64,000 bases of DNA from Pseudomonas sp. RIT-PI-r. Its GTDB lineage: Bacteria > Pseudomonadota > Gammaproteobacteria > Pseudomonadales > Pseudomonadaceae. The stretch is from positions 124,001 to 188,000 of the forward strand of contig NZ_LIGE01000036.1 in NCBI RefSeq assembly GCF_001297015.1, written 5' to 3'. Shown one piece after another: positions 45,651 to 55,387 of this stretch. The position numbers and the translations under genes are program-made. The notes below the pieces were generated by a model that worked only from the letters and a program-made list of their open reading frames with translations, had not been told where the DNA came from and searched no databases. Position 1 is the first letter of the stretch, and each line of letters begins with the position of its first letter.

Positions 45651-45698
45651 TAAAAAGAAGCGCTGCAGGACTATGACTGGTCCCCTGCGGCCTTCTTG
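45651..45698 (-). terminator. Candidate terminator or attenuator between cmk and rpsA
   Basis: An imperfect stem (AGAAG...CGCAGG with CCTGCAGCGCTTCT) followed by TTTTTAATG starts immediately after the cmk stop. Mismatches and a bulge make it weaker than the other terminators in the window. Confidence 0.4.
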
Positions 45699-45699
45699 G

Positions 45700-46389
45700 T
45701 CACCCGGCGATATCGCGAATGGCGATCTCGCTCATGATGCGTTCAAGCACCTGATCGATGGACAACTCCGTGGAATCCAGCTGTATGGCGTCAGCCGCCG
45801 GCTTAAGCGGGGCTACCGCTCGCTGGGTGTCACGCTCATCGCGTGCACGGATCTCATCTAGCAGACTCGACAGACTAACACCCTCGACTTTGCCCTTCAA
45901 CTGCAAATATCGACGGCGCGCCCGCTCCTCGGCACTGGCGGTCAGGAAAATCTTCAGCGGAGCATCGGGAAACACCACCGTCCCCATGTCGCGACCATCG
46001 GCGACAAGGCCCGGCGCTTCCTGGAAAGCACGCTGGCGTTGCAGCAGCGCCTCGCGCACGGCGGGCAATGCAGCCACTTGCGAAGCGCCGGAGCCGACGC
46101 TTTCAGTGCGAATGACATCACTGACTTCGTCGCCTTCCAGAATGATCCGCTGCAGCTGACCTTCGGTCGCTGCAATGAACTGAACATCCAGATGAGCGGC
46201 CAGTTTCTTCAGCAGCTCTTCATTGGTCAGGTCAACGCCATGATTGTGCGCAGCAAACGCCAGCAAACGGTAAAGCGCACCGGAATCCAGCAGGTTCCAG
46301 CCCAGACGCTTGGCCAGAATCCCGGCTACGGTGCCTTTGCCCGAGCCACTTGGCCCATCAATGGTGATGACCGGTGCAATGTTCTTCAC
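45700..46389 (-). CDS. cmk: Cytidylate kinase
   Basis: A 229-residue nucleoside monophosphate kinase with the P-loop GPSGSGKGT at residues 12-20 and the SAEERARRRYLQ lid. It phosphorylates CMP and dCMP. It starts at GTG 46389, overlapping the preceding TGA by four bases (GTGA), which couples its translation to the tyrA-aroA fusion gene. A longer in-frame start at 46473 is unlikely. Confidence 0.95.
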   Translation of the reverse strand: MKNIAPVITIDGPSGSGKGTVAGILAKRLGWNLLDSGALYRLLAFAAHNHGVDLTNEELLKKLAAHLDVQFIAATEGQLQRIILEGDEVSDVIRTESVGSGASQVAALPAVREALLQRQRAFQEAPGLVADGRDMGTVVFPDAPLKIFLTASAEERARRRYLQLKGKVEGVSLSSLLDEIRARDERDTQRAVAPLKPAADAIQLDSTELSIDQVLERIMSEIAIRDIAG

Positions 46390-48593
46390 GACTGAGCCTC
46401 TTGTGCCACACGAATGCCGACCTGCCCGCACAATGCGAGGAAGTTGGGGAACGACGTCGCGACGTTGGCGCAATCATGGATACGGATCGGTGCAGTGGCG
46501 CGCAACGAAGCGACGCTGAACGCCATCGCGATACGGTGATCACCGTGACCGTGCACTTCGCCGCCGCCGATCTGGCCGCCGTCGATGATGATGCCGTCCG
46601 GGGTCGGCTGGCATTTGACGCCCAGTGCCAACAGGCCGTCAGCCATCACCTGAATACGATCCGATTCCTTGACCCGCAGCTCTTCGGCGCCGGTCAGTAC
46701 GGTGCGCCCTTCAGCACAAGCAGCGGCGACGAACAGCACCGGGAATTCGTCGATGGCCAGCGGAACCAGCTCTTCGGGAATCTCGATACCTTTGAGTTTA
46801 GCTGCCTTCACGCGCAGGTCGGCCACCGGCTCACCGCCGACCTCACGCTGATTCTCCAGAGTGATGTCCGCGCCCATCAGACGCAGGATGTCGATCACGC
46901 CAGTGCGGGTCGGGTTGATGCCGACGTGTTCGAGCACAAGCTCCGACCCTTCGGCGATAGACGCTGCCACGAGGAAGAACGCCGAGGACGAGATATCGCC
47001 TGGCACTTCGATGTGAGTCGCGGTCAGTTTGCCGCCGGACTCAACCGAAGCCGTAGCACCTTCAACGCTCACAGGATGACCAAAGCCACGCAGCATGCGC
47101 TCGGTATGGTCGCGAGTCGGAGCCGGCTCAGTCACGGTGGTCTTGCCTTCAGCGTACAGACCGGCGAGCAGCAGGCAGGATTTCACCTGAGCACTGGCCA
47201 TCGGCATGGTGTAGGTCAGGCCTTTGAGCTTGTGGCCGCCGCGAATGGTCATCGGTGGACGACCTTCTGCAGCGGTTTCGATCACGGCGCCCATTTCCCG
47301 CAGTGGATTGGCCACGCGATTCATCGGGCGCTTGGACAGCGACGCATCGCCCGTCAAGACGCTGTCGAAGTTCTGCGCCGCCAGGAGGCCGGACAGCAGG
47401 CGCATCGAAGTGCCGGAGTTGCCCAGATAAATCGGGCCCGGCGCCGGCTTCAGGCCATGCAGGCCGACACCGTGGATGGTCACGCGGCCGTGGTGCGGGC
47501 CTTCGATGACCACGCCCATGTCGCGGAACGCCTGCAAGGTCGCCAAGGCGTCTTCGCCCTCAAGGAAGCCTTCGACTTCGGTAACGCCTTCAGCCAGCGA
47601 GCCGAGCATGATCGAGCGGTGGGAAATGGATTTGTCACCCGGTACGCGAATCCGACCGGACAGGCGGCCACCAGGTTGAGCCAGGAAGATCAGATCGTTG
47701 GAATTCATAGCGTCCACATAGGCCCTGCGGGCCAGGATTTTACTGAAATGCTCGCGGGCAACCCGGGCGCGCGTGAAAACGCCCAACAATTGGTGCCCAT
47801 CCCCTGCATCGACCGCGTCGCGCAAGGCGTCGAGGTCGCTGCGAAATGTATCGAGTGTGCGCAGGACAGCCTCGCGGTTGGCGAGGAAGATGTCGTGCCA
47901 CATCACCGGGTCGCTTCCGGCGATTCTTGTGAAATCGCGAAAACCACCCGCAGCGTAACGGAAGATCTCAAGGTTTTCATTGCGCTTGGCCAATGAGTCG
48001 ACCAGACCAAAGGCCAACAGGTGCGGCAGATGACTGGTCGCAGCCAGCACTTCATCGTGACGCTCGACCTGCATGTGCTCGACGTCGGCGCCCAGTTCTC
48101 GCCAGAGACGGTCGACCACTGCCAGCGCAGCCGGATCGGTTTGCTCAAGCGGCGTAAGAATCACCTTGTGACGACGGAACAGTTCGGCATTGGAGGCTTC
48201 CACCCCGCTCTGCTCGGAACCGGCGATCGGATGGCCCGGCACGAAACGCGCCGGCATACCGCCAAACGCCTCGGTCGCCGCACGCACTACATTGCCTTTG
48301 GCGCTGCCGACATCGGTCAGAATCGCCTGCCCCAGATCCATGCTCGCCAGACGCGCGAGCACTTTTTCCATGGCCAGGATCGGCACCGCCAGTTGAATCA
48401 CGTCAGCGCCCTGGCATGCCGCAGCCAGGTCATCCTCACAGCGATCAACCACACCCAACTCGACCGCCAGTTTGCGCGATTGCGGATCGAGATCGACCCC
48501 GACCACTTCGCGGCACACGCCACTTTCACGCAAGCCTTTGGCAAACGAACCACCGATCAACCCCAGACCGACCACCACAAGGCGACCGATCAT
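46386..48593 (-). CDS. tyrA-aroA: Bifunctional prephenate dehydrogenase / 3-phosphoshikimate 1-carboxyvinyltransferase
   Basis: A natural fusion of about 735 residues. Residues 1-290 form prephenate dehydrogenase with the Rossmann motif GLGLIGGSFAKGL. From about residue 300 the EPSP synthase starts with VPGDKSISHR, followed by GNSGTSMRLLSGL and the catalytic Lys and Asp in KESDRIQ. It serves tyrosine synthesis and the shikimate pathway. This fusion is usual in Pseudomonas. ATG at 48593 gives the typical start; a GTG at 48629 with AAGG upstream is a possible alternative that overlaps the hisC end. The next gene, cmk, overlaps it by four bases. Confidence 0.96.
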   Translation of the reverse strand: MIGRLVVVGLGLIGGSFAKGLRESGVCREVVGVDLDPQSRKLAVELGVVDRCEDDLAAACQGADVIQLAVPILAMEKVLARLASMDLGQAILTDVGSAKGNVVRAATEAFGGMPARFVPGHPIAGSEQSGVEASNAELFRRHKVILTPLEQTDPAALAVVDRLWRELGADVEHMQVERHDEVLAATSHLPHLLAFGLVDSLAKRNENLEIFRYAAGGFRDFTRIAGSDPVMWHDIFLANREAVLRTLDTFRSDLDALRDAVDAGDGHQLLGVFTRARVAREHFSKILARRAYVDAMNSNDLIFLAQPGGRLSGRIRVPGDKSISHRSIMLGSLAEGVTEVEGFLEGEDALATLQAFRDMGVVIEGPHHGRVTIHGVGLHGLKPAPGPIYLGNSGTSMRLLSGLLAAQNFDSVLTGDASLSKRPMNRVANPLREMGAVIETAAEGRPPMTIRGGHKLKGLTYTMPMASAQVKSCLLLAGLYAEGKTTVTEPAPTRDHTERMLRGFGHPVSVEGATASVESGGKLTATHIEVPGDISSSAFFLVAASIAEGSELVLEHVGINPTRTGVIDILRLMGADITLENQREVGGEPVADLRVKAAKLKGIEIPEELVPLAIDEFPVLFVAAACAEGRTVLTGAEELRVKESDRIQVMADGLLALGVKCQPTPDGIIIDGGQIGGGEVHGHGDHRIAMAFSVASLRATAPIRIHDCANVATSFPNFLALCGQVGIRVAQEAQS

Positions 48594-48621
48594 AGGTGCA
48601 GCAGATTGCAGTGCAGTGACA

Positions 48622-49734
48622 TCACCCACGAGCCAGAACCTTGCGCAGCGCTTCGAGGAAGCGGCTGTTTTCCGCCGGCAGACCGATGGTCACCCGCAGG
48701 TGGTTCGGCATGCCGTAGTTGGCCACCGGACGCACGATCACGCCTTCACGCAGCAAGCCCTGGAATATCGGGGCCGCAACCTGAGCGAGATCGACGCAGA
48801 TAAAGTTGCCTTTGGATTCGATCCAGTTCAGGCCCAGCTCACGGAAACCGGCTTGCAGCTGCTGCATACCCGATTCGTTGAGTTGGCGGCTTTGCGCCAG
48901 ATACTCTTCGTCTTTCAACGCCGCACACGCCGCCGCCAACGCGAGGCTGTTGACGTTGAATGGCTGGCGAACGCGGTTCAGCACGTCCGCAACAACCGGG
49001 GTCGACAGGCCATAGCCGACGCGCAACGCCGCCAGACCATAGGCCTTGGAGAAGGTGCGCGAGACCAGGAGATTCGGATACGCGGCGAGGAAATCCAGAC
49101 CGTCCGGCAGATCGCTGCCTTCGGCGTACTCAATGTAAGCCTCGTCGAGCACCACCAGCACATGCTCAGGAACATCCTGCAGGAACTCGTCCAGCGCTTC
49201 AGCGCCGAACCAGGTGCCGGTCGGGTTGTTCGGGTTGGCGATGAACACCACACGGGTGCTGGCATCGATAGCCGCGAGCATTGCTGGCAGGTCGTGCCCC
49301 CAATCCTTGGCCGGCACCACTTTGGCCTGCGCGCCGACCGCCTGAGTGGCGATCGGATACACAGCGAACGCGTGCTCACTGAACACCGCATTCAGGCCCG
49401 GCGCCAGATAGGCGCGTGCGACCAGCTCAAGAATATCGTTGGAGCCGTTGCCCAGGGTGACCTGACTCAGCTCGACGCGGCATTGCTCGGCCAGCAGTGA
49501 TTTCAGCGCGAAACCGTTGCCATCCGGATAACGGGTCAGCTCGGCCAGCTCTTCGCGGATCGCCGCCAAGGCTTTCGGACTGGCACCCAGCGGGTTTTCA
49601 TTGCTCGCCAGCTTGACGATTTTTGCCGGATCCAGATCCAGCTCGCGCGCCAGTTCGTCCACAGGCTTGCCCGGAACGTACGGCGAAAGTTGTTGCACGC
49701 CCGGCTGTGCCAGAGCGAGGAAATTGCCACTCAT
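48622..49734 (-). CDS. hisC: Histidinol-phosphate transaminase
   Basis: A 370-residue class I/II aminotransferase with ASNENPLGAS near the start and the PLP lysine in SRTFSKAYGLAALR near residue 230. In this position, between pheA and tyrA-aroA, the Pseudomonas enzyme (HisC2) serves aromatic amino acid transamination as well as histidine synthesis. It lies 13 bases after pheA. Confidence 0.94.
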   Translation of the reverse strand: MSGNFLALAQPGVQQLSPYVPGKPVDELARELDLDPAKIVKLASNENPLGASPKALAAIREELAELTRYPDGNGFALKSLLAEQCRVELSQVTLGNGSNDILELVARAYLAPGLNAVFSEHAFAVYPIATQAVGAQAKVVPAKDWGHDLPAMLAAIDASTRVVFIANPNNPTGTWFGAEALDEFLQDVPEHVLVVLDEAYIEYAEGSDLPDGLDFLAAYPNLLVSRTFSKAYGLAALRVGYGLSTPVVADVLNRVRQPFNVNSLALAAACAALKDEEYLAQSRQLNESGMQQLQAGFRELGLNWIESKGNFICVDLAQVAAPIFQGLLREGVIVRPVANYGMPNHLRVTIGLPAENSRFLEALRKVLARG

Positions 49735-49747
49735 TTGCTACCGCCCC

Positions 49748-50842
49748 TTAGAGAACTGCTTTCGGGTAAGAACCCAGCACTTTGAGTGCTACCGCTTCCT
49801 GACTGATCTTTTCCAATACACCCTTGATCAACGGATCACGGTGGTGGCCGACGAAGTCGATGAAGAATACGTAGGTCCATTTACCGCTGCGCGATGGACG
49901 GGTTTCGATACGGGTCAGGTCGATCCCGTTGTCATGGAACGGCACCAGCAGCTCATGGAGCGCGCCGGGCTTGTTGCTCATGGACACGATGATCGAGGTC
50001 TTGTCGTCGCCGGTCGGCGGCACTTCCTGGTTACCGATCATCAGGAAGCGCGTCGAGTTGTCCGGACGGTCTTCGATCTTCTCGGCCAGACGGGTCAGGC
50101 CATACAGCCCTGCCGCCATGTCGCCGGCAATCGCCGCCGAGTTCCACTCACCTTTAACCCGCTTGGCCGCTTCGGCGTTGCTCGACACCGCGACACGCTC
50201 GACATTCGGGTAGTGCGCGTCCAGCCACTTGCGGCACTGGGCCAGCGACTGTGCGTGGGAATAGATGCGGCTGATGCTGTCGGTCTTGGTGTTTTCACCG
50301 ACCAACAGGTGATGGTGAATGCGCAGCTCGACTTCGCCGCAGATCACCATGTCGTGTTCGAGGAAGCTGTCCAGCGTGTGGTTGACCGCGCCTTCGGTGG
50401 AGTTTTCCACCGGAACCACGCCAAAATTCACCGCACCGGCTGCCACTTCACGGAACACTTCGTCGATCGCCGCCATCGGCTTGCTGATCACCGCGTGACC
50501 GAAGTGTTTCATGGCCGCGGCTTGGGTGAAGGTGCCTTCAGGGCCCAGATAGGCCACTTTCAGCGGCTGCTCCAGCGCCAGGCACGAGGACATGATTTCG
50601 CGGAACAACCGCGCCATCTCTTCGTTGCCCAGCGGCCCCTGATTGCGTTCCATCACCCGCTTTAGCACCTGAGCTTCGCGCTCAGGACGATAGAACACCG
50701 GCACTTCGCCTTCGGCCAGCGAGGCCATCTTTACTCGCGCGACTTCCTGGGCGCAACGCGCACGCTCACTGATCAGCTCGAGGACTTTGGTGTCCAGAGC
50801 GTCAATGCGAACGCGCAGTGCCTTGAGTTCTTGCTCGGACAT
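49748..50842 (-). CDS. pheA: Bifunctional chorismate mutase / prephenate dehydratase
   Basis: A 364-residue enzyme for phenylalanine synthesis. Chorismate mutase (AroQ type) covers residues 1-90, prephenate dehydratase about 95-270 with GPEGTFTQAA and the catalytic Thr in NSTRFLMIG, and an ACT domain with GALHELLVPF and ESRPS-like (ETRPSR) motifs forms the C-terminus for feedback control by phenylalanine. It overlaps the serC stop by one base (TGATG). Confidence 0.96.
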   Translation of the reverse strand: MSEQELKALRVRIDALDTKVLELISERARCAQEVARVKMASLAEGEVPVFYRPEREAQVLKRVMERNQGPLGNEEMARLFREIMSSCLALEQPLKVAYLGPEGTFTQAAAMKHFGHAVISKPMAAIDEVFREVAAGAVNFGVVPVENSTEGAVNHTLDSFLEHDMVICGEVELRIHHHLLVGENTKTDSISRIYSHAQSLAQCRKWLDAHYPNVERVAVSSNAEAAKRVKGEWNSAAIAGDMAAGLYGLTRLAEKIEDRPDNSTRFLMIGNQEVPPTGDDKTSIIVSMSNKPGALHELLVPFHDNGIDLTRIETRPSRSGKWTYVFFIDFVGHHRDPLIKGVLEKISQEAVALKVLGSYPKAVL

Positions 50843-51927
50843 CAGCCGTGTTCCTTCTCGAATTCTGCCATGTACGCCACCAACGCATTAACCGCGGTGA
50901 TGTCGACGGCGTTGTAGATGGAGGCGCGCATGCCGCCCACGGAGCGGTGGCCCTTGAGGTTGAGCAGACCGCGCGCTTCGGCGCCGACGAGGAACGGCTT
51001 GTCCAGACGATCGTCAGCCAGACGGAACGGCACGTTCATCCACGAGCGGTCCGACTTGTTGATCGGGTTGCTGTAGAGGCCGCTGGCGTCGATGAAGTCG
51101 TACAGCGTGCGCTGCTTGACGTCGTTGAGCTGGGCGATCGCTTCAACGCCACCCTGCTCTTTCAGCCACTGGAACACCAGACCGGACAGGTACCAGGCCA
51201 AGGTCGGCGGGGTGTTGTACATCGAGCCGTTATCCGCCGCGACCTTGTAGTCGAGCATGGTCGGGCACAGCGCGCGCGCCTTGCCGAGCAGGTCTTCGCG
51301 GATGATGTTGACGACGATACCGCTCGGGCCGATGTTCTTCTGCGCGCCGGCGTAGATCATGCCGAAACGCGAGATGTCGACTGGACGCGACAGAATGTCC
51401 GAGGACATGTCGGCTACCAGCGGCACGTCACCGGTTTGCGGAATCCACTGGAATTCCAGACCACCGATGGTTTCATTCGGCGCGTAATGAACGTAAGCGG
51501 CGTCTTTCGACAGGTTCCACTCGTTCTGGCCGGGGATGGCAAAATAGTCGTAAGGCTTGGCGGTGGCGGCGACATTGACGCGACCGTAGCGCGAAGCTTC
51601 TTCAATGGCTTTCTGCGACCAGATACCGGTGTCGATATAGTCGGCCGAGCCGCCTTCAGGCAGCAGGTTCAGTGGGATCTGCGCGAATTGCTGGCTGGCG
51701 CCACCTTGCAGAAACAGCACTTTGTAGTTCGACGGGATATTCAGCAGGTCACGCAGATCCTGCTCGGCCTGGGTGGCGATGGACACGAACTCATCGCTGC
51801 GATGGCTCATTTCCATGACCGACAGACCCTTGCCGTGCCAATCAAGGAGTTCACCCTGGGCGCGCTGCAGGACAGCTTCAGGAAGCGCCGCAGGACCGGC
51901 GCAGAAGTTATAGGCTCGCTTGCTCAC
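50842..51927 (-). CDS. serC: Phosphoserine transaminase
   Basis: A 361-residue class V aminotransferase of serine and pyridoxal phosphate synthesis. It starts SKRAYNFCAGPAALP and has the PLP lysine in GAQKNIGPSG near residue 197. The start is GTG at 51927, giving the family length; an in-frame TTG at 51933 is also possible. It heads the run serC-pheA-hisC-tyrA/aroA-cmk, which is probably one operon. Confidence 0.96.
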   Translation of the reverse strand: MSKRAYNFCAGPAALPEAVLQRAQGELLDWHGKGLSVMEMSHRSDEFVSIATQAEQDLRDLLNIPSNYKVLFLQGGASQQFAQIPLNLLPEGGSADYIDTGIWSQKAIEEASRYGRVNVAATAKPYDYFAIPGQNEWNLSKDAAYVHYAPNETIGGLEFQWIPQTGDVPLVADMSSDILSRPVDISRFGMIYAGAQKNIGPSGIVVNIIREDLLGKARALCPTMLDYKVAADNGSMYNTPPTLAWYLSGLVFQWLKEQGGVEAIAQLNDVKQRTLYDFIDASGLYSNPINKSDRSWMNVPFRLADDRLDKPFLVGAEARGLLNLKGHRSVGGMRASIYNAVDITAVNALVAYMAEFEKEHG

Positions 51928-52008
51928 ATCCAATCTCGCTCTGATTTGATATCACGCATTAAATCGTGTCGACCGTCGACACTGGAACGGCGATGAAACG
52001 CTTTCCAG

Positions 52009-52097
52009 TGTAGGAGTGAGCCTGCTCGCGATAACGGTGTGTCAGATAAAGATTCGCTGACTGACACACCGTTATCGCGAGCAGGCTCACTCCTACA
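52009..52097. repeat. Paired palindrome, family B
   Basis: Inverted copies of the unit with core AGTGAGCCTGCTCGCGAT, extended by GTGTGTCAG arms, lie between gyrA and serC. Same family as the copies at 6393 and 61467. Confidence 0.9.
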
Positions 52098-52129
52098 GGA
52101 GATCTCCTTGCCCGACGATATTTCATACC

Positions 52130-52167
52130 GGACAAATAACAAGGGGGCGAATTCTCATCCGCCCCCT
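52130..52167 (-). terminator. Rho-independent terminator after gyrA
   Basis: AGGGGGCG and its complement form an 8-bp GC-rich stem around a 10-base loop, followed on the minus strand by TTGTTATTTG. It begins 12 bases after the gyrA stop. Confidence 0.82.
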
Positions 52168-52178
52168 CGTTTGCCCGC

Positions 52179-54953
52179 TTATTCTTGCGGTTCTTCGTCT
52201 GCTGCGGCGTCGAGTTGCTGGTCTTCACCGGCATCGTCGTTTACGACAGTACCTTCGAATTCCTCGCCCTCTTCCCCTTCAAGCTCTTCACCTTCAACTT
52301 CCGAAGGCTCCTGAACCCGCTCCAGCCCGACCAGGGTTTCATCCTTGGCCAGCTTGATCAGCGTCACACCTTGAGTGTTACGGCCCAGGCTCGACACTTC
52401 GTCGACACGGGTACGCACCAGGGTGCCCTGATCAGAGATCAGCATGATTTCTTCACCGTCCTGCACCTGAACCGCGCCGACCAGACGGCCGTTACGCTCG
52501 TTACTGACCATGGCGATTACGCCCTGACCGCCACGCTTGTATTCAGGGAACTCGGTGATCGCCGTGCGCTTGCCGTAGCCGCGCTCGGAAGCGGTGAGAA
52601 TCTCGCTGCCTTCTTCCGGAATCAGCATGGAGATCAGCTTCTGCCCTTCCGGCAGACGCATGCCACGCACACCGCGGGCGGTACGGCCCATGGCGCGAAC
52701 TTCGGATTCCTTGAAGCGAGTCACTTTGCCGCCGTCGGAGAACAGCATGATTTCCTGCTCGCCATCGGTGATGGCAGCGGAGATCAGAATGTCGCCTTCG
52801 TCCAGCTCCAGCGCGATCAGACCGACGCTGCGCTGACGGCTGAAGGCCACCAGCGGAGTCTTCTTCACGGTACCGTTGGCGGTCGACATGAAGATGAACG
52901 GCGCTTTCTTGCGATCGGCAGCCTTGATACGGGCACGACGCTCTTCGTCGGTCTCGTTGCTGTTTTCGATTTCTTCTACATCAGCCTCGGCGCCTTCGGC
53001 TTCTTCTTCATCAGCCTGACGCTTCATGGCTTCGAGATCGACCGGCAGCATGGTGGTGATGTATTCACCCTCGCTCAACGGCAACAGGTTGACCAGCGGA
53101 CGACCACGGGCGGCGCGGGACGCTTCCGGAATCTCGTAGGTCTTGAGCCAGTACACCTTGCCCTTGCTGGAGAACAGCAGGAGCGTGGTGTGGCTGGTGG
53201 CAACCAGCAGGTGAGCGATGTAGTCCTCATCCTTGACGCCGGTCGCCGATTTGCCTTTACCGCCACGACGCTGAGCCTGGTACGCAGCCAATGGCTGGGT
53301 CTGGGCGTAGCCACCGTGGGAGATGGTCACGACGCGCTCTTCTTCCGGGATCATGTCACCCAGGGTCAGGTCGAGACGGGCATCAAGGATTTCGGTGCGA
53401 CGCTGGTCGCCGTATTCGGCACGAATCACTTCCAGCTCTTCGCGGATCACTTCCATCAGGCGCACAGCGCTGTTGAGGATGCGGATCAGCTCGCCGATCT
53501 GGTTGAGAATCTCTTGATACTCGGCCAGCAGTTTCTCGTGTTCCAGACCGGTCAGACGGTGCAGACGCAGTTCCAGAATGGCTTGCGCCTGTTCTGGCGA
53601 GAGGAAGTACTTGCCTTCGCGCAGACCGTATTGCGGATCGAGGTTTTCCGGACGGCACGAATCGGCACCGGCACGTTCAACCATCGCCACTACGGCCGAA
53701 GATTCCCACGGCGTGCTGACCAGCGCTTCTTTGGCTTCCGACGGCGTCGGCGAAGCTTTGATCAGGGCGATAACCGGGTCGATGTTCGACAGGGCAACGG
53801 CCTGGCCTTCGAGGATGTGACCACGCTCGCGCGCCTTGCGCAGTTCGAACACGGTACGGCGGGTGACGACTTCGCGACGGTGACGAACGAAGGCTTCCAG
53901 CAGATCCTTGAGGTTCAGGATGCGTGGACGGCCGTCGATCAGCGCAACGATGTTGATGCCGAAAACCGATTGCAGCTGGGTCTGGGCGTAGAGGTTGTTG
54001 AGGATGACCTCAGGCACTTCGCCGCGACGCAGTTCGATCACGACGCGCATACCGTCCTTGTCGGACTCGTCGCGCAGTTCGGTAATGCCTTCCAGCTTCT
54101 TCTCTTTGACCAGCTCGGCGATCTTCTCGATCAGACGCGCCTTGTTCAACTGGTAGGGGAGTTCGGTGATGACGATCTGCTGACGGCCACCGACCTTGTC
54201 GATGTCTTCAATGATCGAACGCGCACGCATGTAAATGCGCCCGCGACCGGTGCGGTAGGCTTCAATGATGCCGGCGCGACCGTTGATGATCGCCGCGGTC
54301 GGGAAGTCCGGACCCGGGATGTACTGCATCAGTTCATCGACGGTCAGCTCAGGGTTGTCGATGAGCGCCAGGCAACCGTCGATGACTTCACCGAGGTTGT
54401 GCGGCGGAATATTGGTCGCCATGCCCACGGCGATACCGCTGGAGCCGTTGACCAGCAGGTTCGGGATACGGGTCGGCATGACCGCCGGGATCATTTCGGT
54501 GCCGTCGTAGTTCGGCACCCAGTCCACGGTTTCTTTGTGCAGGTCAGCCAGCAGCTCGTGCGCCAGTTTGGTCATGCGCACTTCGGTGTATCGCATGGCC
54601 GCAGCGTTGTCGCCGTCGACCGAACCGAAGTTGCCCTGACCGTCTACCAGCAGGTAGCGCAGGGAGAAAGGCTGAGCCATACGAACGATGGTGTCGTACA
54701 CGGCGGTGTCACCGTGCGGGTGATACTTACCGATCACGTCGCCGACAACACGGGCAGATTTCTTGTACGGCTTGTTGAAGTCGTTGCCCAGCTCGCTCAT
54801 CGCGAACAGTACGCGACGGTGCACGGGCTTGAGGCCATCGCGCGCATCCGGCAGTGCACGGCCGACGATTACGCTCATCGCGTAGTCGAGGTAGGACTGT
54901 TTCAGCTCGTCTTCGATATTGACCGGGAGGATTTCTTTGGCCAGTTCGCCCAT
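52179..54953 (-). CDS. gyrA: DNA gyrase subunit A
   Basis: A 924-residue type II topoisomerase subunit. The catalytic Tyr is residue 122, in AMRYTE. The quinolone-resistance region reads Thr83 and Asp87 (HGDTAVYDT), the susceptible state for Pseudomonas. The C-terminal beta-pinwheel contains an acidic insert (EEEAEGAEADVEEIENSNE) and an acidic tail, as seen in other pseudomonads. It works with GyrB to introduce negative supercoils. The start at 54953 has CAGG upstream. The 433-base gap beyond (54954-55387) holds its promoter region and a REP pair; I see nothing else. Confidence 0.97.
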   Translation of the reverse strand: MGELAKEILPVNIEDELKQSYLDYAMSVIVGRALPDARDGLKPVHRRVLFAMSELGNDFNKPYKKSARVVGDVIGKYHPHGDTAVYDTIVRMAQPFSLRYLLVDGQGNFGSVDGDNAAAMRYTEVRMTKLAHELLADLHKETVDWVPNYDGTEMIPAVMPTRIPNLLVNGSSGIAVGMATNIPPHNLGEVIDGCLALIDNPELTVDELMQYIPGPDFPTAAIINGRAGIIEAYRTGRGRIYMRARSIIEDIDKVGGRQQIVITELPYQLNKARLIEKIAELVKEKKLEGITELRDESDKDGMRVVIELRRGEVPEVILNNLYAQTQLQSVFGINIVALIDGRPRILNLKDLLEAFVRHRREVVTRRTVFELRKARERGHILEGQAVALSNIDPVIALIKASPTPSEAKEALVSTPWESSAVVAMVERAGADSCRPENLDPQYGLREGKYFLSPEQAQAILELRLHRLTGLEHEKLLAEYQEILNQIGELIRILNSAVRLMEVIREELEVIRAEYGDQRRTEILDARLDLTLGDMIPEEERVVTISHGGYAQTQPLAAYQAQRRGGKGKSATGVKDEDYIAHLLVATSHTTLLLFSSKGKVYWLKTYEIPEASRAARGRPLVNLLPLSEGEYITTMLPVDLEAMKRQADEEEAEGAEADVEEIENSNETDEERRARIKAADRKKAPFIFMSTANGTVKKTPLVAFSRQRSVGLIALELDEGDILISAAITDGEQEIMLFSDGGKVTRFKESEVRAMGRTARGVRGMRLPEGQKLISMLIPEEGSEILTASERGYGKRTAITEFPEYKRGGQGVIAMVSNERNGRLVGAVQVQDGEEIMLISDQGTLVRTRVDEVSSLGRNTQGVTLIKLAKDETLVGLERVQEPSEVEGEELEGEEGEEFEGTVVNDDAGEDQQLDAAADEEPQE

Positions 54954-55286
54954 GAGAAGCCTGATTCCTTTTTCTGGTGAAACTTCGTCATATCCATGTG
55001 GGAGCAACGAAGCTCGTCGGGGCCGGCCGAGTGCCATGCGCCGACTTACGACAAATCAACATTGGATCGCGGATTTGCGCAGTAAAGACAGCTTCGTGAA
55101 GCTGCCTCGGAAAACGCCGGATGTTATCACAAAGGCCGCCACGCACCTATCCCCCAGATGCGCATGGAGCATAGTTAGTTGACCGGTGACAGGCTTAACG
55201 GGGACGAGAGAGGCTCAGAGCTTGTTTGAATGCAGAATTCAGGCTTGGTTTGGGGATGTTTATTGACATTTAGGGGTACAAACACC

Positions 55287-55372
55287 TGTAGGAGCTGCCG
55301 AAGGCTGCGATCTTTTGATTCTGCCCTCTAAAAAGCAAGATCAAAAGATCGCAGCCTTCGGCAGCTCCTACA
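55287..55372. repeat. Paired REP palindrome, family A
   Basis: Inverted family A copies separated by a 25-base spacer lie between gyrA and mtnA, ending 16 bases before the mtnA stop codon. Confidence 0.9.
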
Positions 55373-55387
55373 TTGAGTATCACCGCA

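Noticed and set aside
46374..47996. Long plus-strand open frame across tyrA-aroA
   Set aside because: Antisense shadow of a well-identified fusion enzyme.
52836..53043. Acidic stretch in GyrA considered as an inserted domain or intein
   Set aside because: It is a short acidic loop in the C-terminal domain known from Pseudomonas GyrA, with no splicing motifs.
54680..54710. Possible quinolone-resistance change in gyrA
   Set aside because: Residues 83 and 87 are Thr and Asp, the wild-type state in Pseudomonas.
52185..54980. Very long open frame (over 900 codons) antisense to gyrA
   Set aside because: It mirrors gyrA in a GC-rich genome where stop codons are rare in one antisense frame. It has no recognisable domains and no ribosome site.
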